Numbered from the stretch's first letter, positions 1-6,426 are shown. The stretch is DNA of 9,605 nt from an uncultured Candidatus Melainabacteria bacterium (GCA_937895785.1 CALBKW010000074.1:1-9605), one strand, 5' to 3'. A program made the numbers and translations. Notes: generated by a model not told the origin, from the letters alone.

Positions 1-115
1 GATAACCAGGAGTTTCTACGTTCGCGATATTAGCACCAATTGCGCGCTGTCTTTCTAAAAGACCGTTCATCGCTAGATGTGAGATATTAGATGTTCTATT
101 TGAAATAAGATCCAT
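1..115 (-). CDS. flgB: FlgB, flagellar basal-body rod protein (N-terminal 38 codons only)
   Basis: FlgB is one of the proximal rod subunits of the flagellar basal body; it is exported by the flagellar type III system and assembles in the periplasm. Only the N-terminus is in the window. Translating the minus strand from the ATG at 115-113 gives 38 codons that run off the left edge. Residues 29-38 read NIANVETPGY, the signature of flagellar rod, hook and hook-associated proteins near the N-terminus. It is preceded by LLERQRAIGA, as in FlgB, where this motif follows a short helix. The start is supported by a perfect AGGAGG at 126-121 with a 5-nt spacer. The gene follows the histidine kinase by 9 nt and should be co-transcribed. 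FlgC or FlgG share the NxANxxTPGY motif, but the length before it (28 residues) and the context favour FlgB. Confidence 0.85.
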   Translation of the reverse strand, partial: MDLISNRTSNISHLAMNGLLERQRAIGANIANVETPGY

Positions 116-120
116 TTTTA

Positions 121-126
121 CCTCCT
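121..126 (-). promoter_or_regulatory. flgB ribosome binding site overlapping the kinase stop codon
   Basis: The minus strand reads TAGGAGG at 127-121. The kinase stop TAG (127-125) overlaps a consensus AGGAGG (126-121), which lies 5 nt before the flgB ATG. This arrangement suggests translational coupling, so that ribosomes finishing the kinase help initiation of flgB. Confidence 0.8.
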
Positions 127-1366
127 ATACCATACTTACCAAAATTTCAAAATCTGTTGATTTTTCATCTGATTTTAAAAGTTCTAACCTTGCAAATTGT
201 TCTTCTAATGTTTGTTGACAAACATATAGACCAATTCCATTACCGTCTGATTTTGTCGTAAATCCATCTTTAAAGATTTCTTTTTGCTTTTCTTCTGGAA
301 TCATTGCACCATTGTTTGAAATTACAATTGATACAAAATCCTCTTTAATTGTTGTAGTTACAGTCACTTTACCTTTGTTTTCAATGGCTTCAATTGCATT
401 TTTAATTATATTTACCATTGCCGCCAAAAATTTTGACTCATCCGCAAAAATTGAACTGTCATTATCTTCAAATTTTGTTTCAAATTCAATTTCTTTACCG
501 TTTGCATAAACTTTTGATAAAAGAACCGCTTTTTCAACAATTTCTTTAACGTTGTAGACTTGTAAATCTTTATTATCCAATGATTTCAAGTCCATCAATG
601 CACTACTTGCAATTTTAATTGCTGTTTTGATACAGGTTAAAGCATTTGTGCAATCCGCATTGTCATTACGTTCGCAATGTTTTTCAATAATATTCACATA
701 TAAATCGCAAATAGAAAGTTGATTTCTGATCTCGTGAACCACGTATCTTGATTTAGAATTTATAAATTCTAATCTTTTTGCCAAATCGTCACTTTTTGAC
801 AGAGCATCTTTTTCCATATCCACAAGCATTGCTTCTTGCGTTGTTTCATTCATTAAATCTACAATCTTTCTGATAGAAGAATTCATTAAGGCATTATCAC
901 GTCTATCAGGTTTATATTGTTCTTTGTAAGCTGAAATATCTTGAGTACAATTATCTTCAATAATTTCAAAAGAATCTCTTAATGTTACAGAGTTGTGCAA
1001 TAAATAATATCCTGCAAAATGTTCAACATCTTCTGTATCATAGTCATAAATAAAACTTGCACCGTATCTGCCTGTTAAGACATACAAGAATTGAGTGTTT
1101 TCCCAAATTTCATTTTTTAATAATGCTGACCCTTTTGATAAATTGATAACATCAACACTTGTATATTCAAGGCGTTTTAATAAGCCTTCAAATTCTTTTT
1201 CGTTTTCAAAACGATACATTACCAAACCTTTTTCTTGTACATTTTCAAACAATGGTTCAAGAAGCGAGCGAACTATCCCCTTTATTGATTTTTCGCTACA
1301 AGGTTTGTTCTCTTGAATATATATTAAATCTTTTAATCTATTTTTTCCTTGAATATATTTTACCAT
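125..1366 (-). CDS. Soluble sensor histidine kinase (HEIRN-type HisKA plus HATPase_c)
   Basis: This is a sensor kinase that autophosphorylates a histidine and passes the phosphate to a response regulator, very likely the one encoded just upstream. Residues are numbered from the GTG at 1375, which precedes the ATG at 1366 by three codons. The H-box is HEIRN with H214. The N-box is IIKNAIEAI (N326). G1 is SNNG (353-356), the F-box lies around F372 (GFTT), and G2 is DGNGIGLY (377-384). No hydrophobic segment is long enough to span a membrane, so the protein is cytoplasmic. Residues 1-190 are an input region I do not recognise. The adenine-contacting aspartate of G1 (usually DNG) is asparagine here. 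Neither start has a clear Shine-Dalgarno sequence, and the frame stays open upstream to the regulator's stop. Its position directly before flgB suggests a flagellar role, in the way FlgS/NtrB-like kinases control flagellar genes in epsilonproteobacteria; that role is inferred. Confidence 0.9.
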   Translation of the reverse strand: MVKYIQGKNRLKDLIYIQENKPCSEKSIKGIVRSLLEPLFENVQEKGLVMYRFENEKEFEGLLKRLEYTSVDVINLSKGSALLKNEIWENTQFLYVLTGRYGASFIYDYDTEDVEHFAGYYLLHNSVTLRDSFEIIEDNCTQDISAYKEQYKPDRRDNALMNSSIRKIVDLMNETTQEAMLVDMEKDALSKSDDLAKRLEFINSKSRYVVHEIRNQLSICDLYVNIIEKHCERNDNADCTNALTCIKTAIKIASSALMDLKSLDNKDLQVYNVKEIVEKAVLLSKVYANGKEIEFETKFEDNDSSIFADESKFLAAMVNIIKNAIEAIENKGKVTVTTTIKEDFVSIVISNNGAMIPEEKQKEIFKDGFTTKSDGNGIGLYVCQQTLEEQFARLELLKSDEKSTDFEILVSMV

Positions 1367-1398
1367 TTCACACACACATGATTTTTTCTTAAAGTAAT

Positions 1399-1438
1399 GG
1401 AAGTCGTGCGTTTCAGTTGACTGTATAACACGACTTCC
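1399..1438 (-). other. Long hairpin between response regulator and kinase genes
   Basis: A perfect 10-bp inverted repeat, GGAAGTCGTG (1399-1408) and CACGACTTCC (1429-1438), encloses a 20-nt loop that contains an inner CAGT/ACTG stem. On the transcribed (minus) strand no U-tract follows, so it does not look like a terminator. It more likely acts in mRNA processing, differential stability or translational control of the kinase, which has no clear ribosome binding site of its own. Confidence 0.6.
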
Positions 1439-1465
1439 TTTATTAATTTTGAAAGGAGTATCTTG

Positions 1466-2194
1466 TTATACTGCTGTTGCTAAAGATGCATTTGACATTC
1501 TAGCTTGGCTTTTACTTTTGAAGCCATGATTGATTGCATATAGAACAGCTTGAGTTCTGTCGTTAACTTGCAATTTTTGGAAGATGTTGTTTACGTGAGT
1601 TTTTACAGTTGTTTCAGAAATGAACAATTGTTGAGCAACACCTTTGTATGTAATACCTTGAGTTAACAAGTCCAAAACTTCTTCTTCTCTTTGAGTCAAA
1701 TCTGATAGGTAATTTGATTCTTGAGCTTGTTGTTGAGCGATTGCTTCTTCCTTGAAAGATTTTTGGAAGTAATCAAAGAATCTTGCAGTTAAGATTGCTG
1801 GCATATAAACTCTACCGTTTGCAACTTCTTCGATTGCATCGATTAATTTGCTTGATGCCATAGTTTTTAATACATAACCTTTAGCACCTAATTTCATAGC
1901 TCTGAAGATTAAATCCGCATCATCATAAGCGCTTAATGCTAAAATTTTTGTGCCTAAGCCTAAAGATTCAATTTCTTGAATTGCTTGTAAGCCATCTTTT
2001 TCAGGCATGTTCATATCCATTAAAACAACATCAGGTTTATGTTTTTTCACTAAACTAATACCAACATTTGCACTTGTTGATGCTGCAACGATATTGAAAG
2101 AGCTTTCCATACTTAAAAGTTCTTTAATACCAGTTAAGTGATCACGATTGTCATCGATTAACATAACTCTTGCTTGTTTGTTGAATTGTCTCAT
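1466..2194 (-). CDS. NarL/FixJ-family response regulator (REC plus LuxR-type HTH)
   Basis: This is a DNA-binding two-component response regulator. From the ATG at 2194 it has 242 residues. The receiver domain spans about 8-125, with the acidic pair D14/D15 (LIDDN), phospho-acceptor D60 (VLMDMNMP), switch serine S88 (LSAYDD) and conserved lysine K110 (GYVLK). After a Gln/Glu-rich linker, a LuxR-type helix-turn-helix runs from about 164 to 228, with LTQREEEVLDLL and the recognition-helix signature ISETTVKTHVNNIFQKL. All phosphorylation residues are intact. I chose the ATG at 2194 because GGGGGA sits 4 nt upstream; a TTG at 2206 would add four residues. The histidine kinase and flgB follow on the same strand, so the kinase is the likely partner and flagellar genes are candidate targets. 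HEIRN-type kinases usually pair with OmpR- or NtrC-type regulators, although FixL/FixJ is a known exception. It ends in an unusual Ala/Ser-rich tail. Confidence 0.93.
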   Translation of the reverse strand: MRQFNKQARVMLIDDNRDHLTGIKELLSMESSFNIVAASTSANVGISLVKKHKPDVVLMDMNMPEKDGLQAIQEIESLGLGTKILALSAYDDADLIFRAMKLGAKGYVLKTMASSKLIDAIEEVANGRVYMPAILTARFFDYFQKSFKEEAIAQQQAQESNYLSDLTQREEEVLDLLTQGITYKGVAQQLFISETTVKTHVNNIFQKLQVNDRTQAVLYAINHGFKSKSQARMSNASLATAV

Positions 2195-2250
2195 TTGTTC
2201 CCCCAAATTCTTTTATATGTCCCTAATTCATTTTTTCGTTTTCTACACTG

Positions 2251-2279
2251 TTTATACTACATCTTTTTTATGGTGCTAA
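2251..2279 (-). promoter_or_regulatory. Candidate sigma-70 promoter for the response regulator operon
   Basis: On the minus strand, TTAGCA (2279-2274, 4 of 6 matches to TTGACA) and TATAAA (2256-2251, 5 of 6 to TATAAT) are separated by 17 bp. The start would lie near 2244, giving a leader of about 50 nt. In an AT-rich region such matches occur by chance, so support is moderate. Confidence 0.45.
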
Positions 2280-2311
2280 CATCAACAAAAAGATTTAAAA
2301 AACGGTGGACT

Positions 2312-2335
2312 TAGGTCTATAAATCGACCTAGACC
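2312..2335. repeat. Two overlapping inverted repeats upstream of the response regulator
   Basis: TAGGTC (2312-2317) pairs with GACCTA (2326-2331), and GGTCTA (2314-2319) pairs with TAGACC (2330-2335). The two stems share bases and exclude each other. The element lies about 77 bp upstream of the inferred transcription start. It could be a compound operator, or the 3' part of an alternative-pairing leader if transcription enters from further upstream. Confidence 0.45.
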
Positions 2336-2353
2336 AAAAGATCAACAAATGGC

Positions 2354-2380
2354 TGAAACGCATGTGGCACATGCATTTCA
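2354..2380. repeat. 27-bp near-perfect palindrome, possible operator
   Basis: The 13-bp arms TGAAACGCATGTG (2354-2366) and CACATGCATTTCA (2368-2380) flank a single central G and differ at one position. There is no adjacent U-tract on the minus strand, which argues against an intrinsic terminator. It lies in the non-coding stretch 2195-2445 between the hydrolase stop and the response regulator, about 75 bp upstream of the proposed -35. A dimeric regulator's binding site is the simplest reading. Confidence 0.55.
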
Positions 2381-2401
2381 AAAAATACATCATTAAAATG
2401 A

Positions 2402-2421
2402 GTAGGATTTTTTACTCCTAC
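2402..2421 (-). terminator. Weak candidate terminator after the hydrolase gene
   Basis: GTAGGA (2402-2407) and TCCTAC (2416-2421) form a 6-bp stem with an 8-nt loop. On the minus strand it is followed by TCATTTTAAT, a poor U-tract. It sits 25 bp past the hydrolase stop codon. Two short inverted repeats, TACAC/GTGTA at 2419-2431 and TAAAC/GTTTA at 2430-2440, lie beside it. Confidence 0.3.
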
Positions 2422-2445
2422 ACAAAGTGTAAACCGTTTAGAGGG

Positions 2446-3225
2446 TTAATAAATAAAGTATTTATACGATGTAAAGCCAAATAAAAAGATTAAAACTTCA
2501 TCATTTGCAAGATAATCAATTGCTTCTCTATGCCCTTTTTCCTTTAAAAACTTAAATTTTACAGAAGTTTTTGGATTTTCTTTTAAGGCTTTAACCATTC
2601 TTTTAGCCTTAGAAATTGGCACTCTATCATCATCTTCAGCGTGAATTATTAAAAATTTTCCAGTTATATTTTTTGTATCTGTAACTTCCCCTGCAGAGCT
2701 GTCAATTACAGCCTTTGAAAATAATTTTGGATTTTTATCCATAATATGATAGCAAGCATTTCCACCCTCTTCTACGCCAATCAAATACACATTTCCTTGG
2801 GGAATATCATATTCATCTATTTTAGCTCTTACAAGCTCTGCTAACATCGCTGATGGGATAAATCCATCTTCGTCTTCATACCAACCATTTTTAACTTGTG
2901 GAAATAAAAACAAAACTTTTTTATTATTCATTTTTACGTGTTTCATTATTGAATAAATCACAGGCGATGTTAATTGTTTTACATTATCCTCACCAAATGT
3001 TGATTTACCTTGTACGAAAACAATCATTACGGGCTCTTCATCTTTTCTATTATTAAAAAATCGTTCACAATAATCTAATCCCCCTCCACGTTGAGCAGGA
3101 AAGTAATCTTGTTTAACTCCTAGATGCTTAACCAGGTTTGCATAAGGATTTTCGTGTGGAGCCGAAACTCCTGACAAGTTTACGAAAAAAAATATTATCA
3201 ATAAAAGTATAATTCTCTGTTTCAT
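2446..3225 (-). CDS. Secreted alpha/beta-hydrolase of the esterase/predicted-peptidase type, probably lacking its nucleophile
   Basis: The fold resembles the phospholipase/carboxylesterase and PHB-depolymerase-like group. Residues are numbered from a TTG at 3240; the ATG at 3225 is residue 6 and the better start, opening a signal peptide (MKQRIILLLIIFFF, with likely cleavage near SGVSA). Family landmarks are visible: an oxyanion-loop segment FVQG (usually LHG), GEDN, LFPQVKNGWY (family APQ..W), VYLIGVEEGG at the nucleophile elbow, HAEDDDRVP for the acid loop (D204) and KGH (H237) for the histidine. The elbow should read GxSxGG but reads G-V-E-E-G-G, putting E157 where the serine belongs. The oxyanion HG is QG. 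It is therefore either a non-catalytic relative or uses altered chemistry. It has its own promoter and lies after the tpsA terminator, so it is not obviously co-transcribed with tpsA. Lipoprotein anchoring is not indicated, since there is no lipobox cysteine. Confidence 0.75.
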   Translation of the reverse strand: MKQRIILLLIIFFFVNLSGVSAPHENPYANLVKHLGVKQDYFPAQRGGGLDYCERFFNNRKDEEPVMIVFVQGKSTFGEDNVKQLTSPVIYSIMKHVKMNNKKVLFLFPQVKNGWYEDEDGFIPSAMLAELVRAKIDEYDIPQGNVYLIGVEEGGNACYHIMDKNPKLFSKAVIDSSAGEVTDTKNITGKFLIIHAEDDDRVPISKAKRMVKALKENPKTSVKFKFLKEKGHREAIDYLANDEVLIFLFGFTSYKYFIY

Positions 3226-3231
3226 AAATAT

Positions 3232-3237
3232 ATTATA
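3232..3237 (-). promoter_or_regulatory. -10 box immediately before the hydrolase ATG (possible leaderless start)
   Basis: A perfect TATAAT (3237-3232, minus strand) ends 6 nt before the ATG at 3225. Transcription would then start at or next to the start codon. No Shine-Dalgarno sequence is present, consistent with a leaderless message. A -35 match is poor because the region is occupied by the terminator's U-tract. Confidence 0.4.
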
Positions 3238-3251
3238 CAAGAAAAAATAAT

Positions 3252-3286
3252 AAAAAAGGCGCGACGTTTAAAACGTCGCGCCTTTT
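3252..3286 (-). terminator. Strong intrinsic terminator of tpsA
   Basis: The 16-bp perfect arms 3254-3269 and 3271-3286 around A3270 contain the GC-rich core GGCGCGACG/CGTCGCGCC. A run of six T residues on the minus strand partly overlaps the arm and is followed by further T-rich sequence. It lies 13 bp past the tpsA stop codon and separates tpsA from the hydrolase gene. The stem is symmetric and has four T residues on the other side, but no plus-strand gene needs it. Confidence 0.93.
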
Positions 3287-3298
3287 CACTTATTTATA

Positions 3299-6200
3299 TT
3301 AGTATGCATAGAAACTCTTAGTAAATTTTACATTCTTATTTCCAGTTTTTACGATACTAGATTTTGTTGAATTTTTCATTTCTGAAATTTCATCTTCTTG
3401 AGCAGCAAAACCTCTTGGTGAGAATCTTCTTTGGAATGAAGTATTAATACTTTCTCCGAATTTTCTTTTATTTACGTCATCGCTATAGTTTGAAGAAACT
3501 CTATCATTATTTTGGTTTACGCCATTATTTTGATTTTCTGTTGGGTTTGGATTTACAACAGGTCTATTTGGATTTTCTTCAGGTAATATTGTTGGTCTGT
3601 CAATTACAATCGGTCTGTCAGGATTTTCAATTGGCAAGATTGTTGCTTTATCTGCAAATCTTTCTTCATAATTTCCACCAATAAATGATTTATAAACACT
3701 AGAATCTGCTGTTGCAATTTCTCTTGGATTATAATTACCTTCCACTAATGATGTTATTAAATTTGAAACCCCATATACATTATTTGTTGTTAAATCCTTA
3801 CCTATAATTGTGTTAATAATTAAAGAATTTTTAGCTTTTCCTATATTTACATTTCCCTTGATAACTGAAAGGTTTGTATTATTTCCGTAATCTCTTCCGT
3901 AATTACCGATTATATTTTCAAAATAGTTACTATCAAATTTTGTTCTATCATAATCTGTTACTGATTTTTTATCTGTTAAACTTGGAATGTACTTATTTCC
4001 TTCCTCTCTGGAGTTTGCTATTACTAAATTTCTAGCTTTTGTAACATTTAAGTCGCCACCGATTTTTACCCCTGTAAGATGAACATCTGAATTTGTATCA
4101 ATGTTTACATCTTTGCCAGTAACTAATGTTCCATTCTCAATTATTGTATTTTTTAAATTTATATTATTTGTTGATTTTAATTTTGAATTTTTAATAACTA
4201 GATTTTCAACTGTATCATTATCATTGTATGCTGTGCCAGTTACAGTTTTCACATCAACATCAGTACCATTTTCTAATGTTGCATTATTTAGGAAACCGTA
4301 TCTGCCTTTTGCATTAACTTTGTTTAATTTTGCATTGCCTAATTTCAAATCTTTTGTTGCTGTTAATGTTGAGTTTGAAACTTCGCCATTTGCAACTTGA
4401 ATATCGTTATTCGCTTTAAACACAGAATTTGAAACTTTTGCACCGTTTGCATAAACATTGCTTTCTGCATTTATATTTGCATTTTCAATTTTTGAACTGT
4501 TAGCGTTAACGTTATTACCAGCAATCATTAAAGCATCATTGATATTTGTATTGTTTGCATTAATGCTGTCACCAGCAACAAGTGTTGAATCTTCTACAGT
4601 GTAAGTTTTTCTACTATCTGTTCTTTTTAAAGTAATATTATTTGTCGCTTGAACATTTGCTTTAGTTACGTTTGTATCAGTAAATGTAATGTCTGCAGCT
4701 GCAGCTCTGATTGTTTTAAATTGACTTGATTTTACATCAATATTATTTTTTGCTTTAACTTCAGAAACAAAGTCACTAGTTGCTTTAACGTTATCTAGGT
4801 TAACATCAGATACATTTGCAATTAAATCAATATTGTTTACAATTGAATTTCTCATATCAATTCTATCTGCAGAAATTTTAACTGTATCTGAAGTATTCAC
4901 GTTATCCAGACTTACTAATCCTTCTGTTGTTTTTGTGGTTGTTGCAATCGTATCAGCAATTGTTGAAGTTGTCACTTCTGGAGCTACTTCATCTACATTA
5001 AAGTGACCTTTTGTAGCAACTCCAAAATAACTTCTTTCGTCAACAACAAATTCATCAGCTTCTTTTTTAGATACTGTAGTTGTTGTTTCTTGCTTTGTAT
5101 ATGAAGTTGTTTTTGTTCCAGATGAAGCAACATTCAACTTATTAAATGAAGAGTTCGCAACTTTAACGTTTGCACCTTTAATATCAACATCGTTAGCATT
5201 TACATTGTCTAATGAAACATTACCTCTACCAGCAACTAAATCATAATTAGATTTTGTTGTAGTAGTTGTTGTTTCGGTTTTACTGAAAACTTCACCGTTT
5301 GCAACTCTGTGAGGAACATCACCTGTAAAGAAACATTTTACTCTGTCCCAGAAGTTTGCCCAATTTGAAATATTACCTAAATCGAATTTTTCTTCTTCAG
5401 AAACTGTGTTTGAAGCAACAACTTCATTTGTAACATTCTTAGCTACATTTCTATCCATAGCATCAATTGTTGTTTTACCACCAAGTTCAGTATTTTTTAC
5501 TGTAACATCGCCTCTTGATACAATAGAAATTTTGCCTGTTGATTTATCTTTAACAGCAATAATAGAATCATTTACGCTAATGTTGCCATTATCAATTAAA
5601 TTATTTTTATTAACTACTGCATTAAAGTTAGAAGAATTTTTTGTATCATTAACAGCATAGAAAGTTACACCGTCAGCAGTTACAAGTCTAATGTCTTTTG
5701 CAATAATATCAGTACTTTTCATATCAATATTGTTTGATACAATATTCAAATCTTTAGCAATTTGGAATACAGGACGGCTTGTCGCCCAAGTGCCACCTTT
5801 AAAAATTATAGATGCATTACTTCCATTATCAATTAAATGTAATTTATCATTTTCCATAACTGCTTGGTGAGTTGTTACGGTAAGAGCGTTTGCATTAACA
5901 TAAGCGCCGTTTTCAAAAATTATACCGTTTGGATTAGAAATAATAAGTCTACCATTTTCAGCATTTATAGTCCCTGCAAATTGAGAAAGTCCCATTCCTG
6001 TAACACGGTTTAATGAAGTTTGCCCTTCTGACATAATAAAATCTAATGTTTGTCTTGGAGCAACATTCAAATCTGACCAATTTAAAACACTGTTTGTTTG
6101 AGTGTTTGTAATTGTTGCATTTGTCAAATCTGTATCAACTCTCGCTCCAACTACACTTTCTAAATTTGCACCGTATTTTCCGTTAACTTTTTCCAATACG

Positions 6201-6307
6201 TTACCGTTGGTAACTTCCATTGCTGCTACGGGCAATACTACATCAGCAGTTGCTAATGCAAGAATAAGTAATGCTAAAACTTTCTTTGCACTAAAAACAG
6301 TTTTCAT
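3299..6307 (-). CDS. TpsA exoprotein, filamentous-haemagglutinin-like two-partner secretion protein
   Basis: This is a large secreted or surface protein exported through its TpsB partner, encoded divergently. It has 1002 residues. A Sec signal peptide spans about 1-29 (AKKVLALLILAL, then LPVAA). The TPS (haemagglutination activity) domain spans about 30-270 with canonical landmarks: VLNWSDLNV (74-82), LNRV (99-102), SQFAGTINAENGRLI and NPNG (125-128) followed by IIFENGAYVN. From about 270 to 880 the sequence is Asn/Asp/Thr/Val-rich with short beta-strand periodicity (for example VANSSFNKLNV), as in right-handed beta-helices. It is interrupted by Thr-rich segments at 344-352 and 399-412. The C-terminus has a Pro/Asn-rich segment with two ILPxENPxRP units (890-918) and a basic tail ending KSFYAY. 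There is a single cysteine (C325). At 1002 residues it is short for the FHA family. An adhesin or biofilm role is typical of the family; the actual ligand is unknown. GAAGGAAGGA at 6330-6321 is the ribosome binding site. Confidence 0.93.
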   Translation of the reverse strand: MKTVFSAKKVLALLILALATADVVLPVAAMEVTNGNVLEKVNGKYGANLESVVGARVDTDLTNATITNTQTNSVLNWSDLNVAPRQTLDFIMSEGQTSLNRVTGMGLSQFAGTINAENGRLIISNPNGIIFENGAYVNANALTVTTHQAVMENDKLHLIDNGSNASIIFKGGTWATSRPVFQIAKDLNIVSNNIDMKSTDIIAKDIRLVTADGVTFYAVNDTKNSSNFNAVVNKNNLIDNGNISVNDSIIAVKDKSTGKISIVSRGDVTVKNTELGGKTTIDAMDRNVAKNVTNEVVASNTVSEEEKFDLGNISNWANFWDRVKCFFTGDVPHRVANGEVFSKTETTTTTTKSNYDLVAGRGNVSLDNVNANDVDIKGANVKVANSSFNKLNVASSGTKTTSYTKQETTTTVSKKEADEFVVDERSYFGVATKGHFNVDEVAPEVTTSTIADTIATTTKTTEGLVSLDNVNTSDTVKISADRIDMRNSIVNNIDLIANVSDVNLDNVKATSDFVSEVKAKNNIDVKSSQFKTIRAAAADITFTDTNVTKANVQATNNITLKRTDSRKTYTVEDSTLVAGDSINANNTNINDALMIAGNNVNANSSKIENANINAESNVYANGAKVSNSVFKANNDIQVANGEVSNSTLTATKDLKLGNAKLNKVNAKGRYGFLNNATLENGTDVDVKTVTGTAYNDNDTVENLVIKNSKLKSTNNINLKNTIIENGTLVTGKDVNIDTNSDVHLTGVKIGGDLNVTKARNLVIANSREEGNKYIPSLTDKKSVTDYDRTKFDSNYFENIIGNYGRDYGNNTNLSVIKGNVNIGKAKNSLIINTIIGKDLTTNNVYGVSNLITSLVEGNYNPREIATADSSVYKSFIGGNYEERFADKATILPIENPDRPIVIDRPTILPEENPNRPVVNPNPTENQNNGVNQNNDRVSSNYSDDVNKRKFGESINTSFQRRFSPRGFAAQEDEISEMKNSTKSSIVKTGNKNVKFTKSFYAY

Positions 6308-6372
6308 AATAAATTATAATTCCTTCCTTCTACCAAGTCTTTGGGGTTAATTCCAAGTAATATGTTTATATT

Positions 6373-6414
6373 ATCATAAAATATTAAAATGCGCAATAGG
6401 GTACATATTGTTAC
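6373..6414 (-). promoter_or_regulatory. tpsA promoter with NtcA-like GTA-N8-TAC box
   Basis: On the minus strand, GTA-N8-TAC occupies 6414-6401 and is followed by exactly 22 bp and then TATGAT (6378-6373, 5 of 6 to TATAAT and a TAN3T match). This predicts transcription start near 6366 and puts the palindrome centre at -41.5, the class II activator position of CRP/NtcA-family proteins. There is no convincing -35 hexamer, as expected for an activated promoter. The regulator itself is not in this window. Confidence 0.5.
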
Positions 6415-6426
6415 CTATCCGGAATT

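Noticed and set aside
1095..1392. Plus-strand ORFs of 73-77 codons antisense to the kinase
   Set aside because: Antisense to a clear kinase gene, with no start signals and no domain-like content.
1399..1450. Hairpin read as an intrinsic terminator on the plus strand, since TTTATTAATTTT follows it
   Set aside because: There is no plus-strand gene upstream, and on the transcribed minus strand no U-tract follows the stem.
2207..2445. CRISPR-like or transposon-end interpretation of the palindrome-rich intergenic region
   Set aside because: The inverted repeats differ in sequence and spacing, there are no regularly spaced direct repeats, no transposase and no target-site duplication.
4101..5660. 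Plus-strand ORFs of 84-99 codons inside tpsA
   Set aside because: These are antisense shadows of the repetitive Asn/Thr-rich tpsA reading frame; their Phe/Ser/Val-rich composition mirrors it.
3344..6100. Toxin-like contact-dependent inhibition (CdiA) interpretation of the TpsA
   Set aside because: The protein is only 1002 residues, lacks the VENN or similar pretoxin motif, has no toxin-like C-terminal domain, and there is no small immunity gene immediately downstream.
6401..6414. GTA-N8-TAC box as direct class II activator site for tpsB
   Set aside because: Relative to the tpsB TATAAT the centre falls near -58.5, which matches neither the class II (-41.5) nor the usual class I (-61.5) position; the tpsA direction fits far better.
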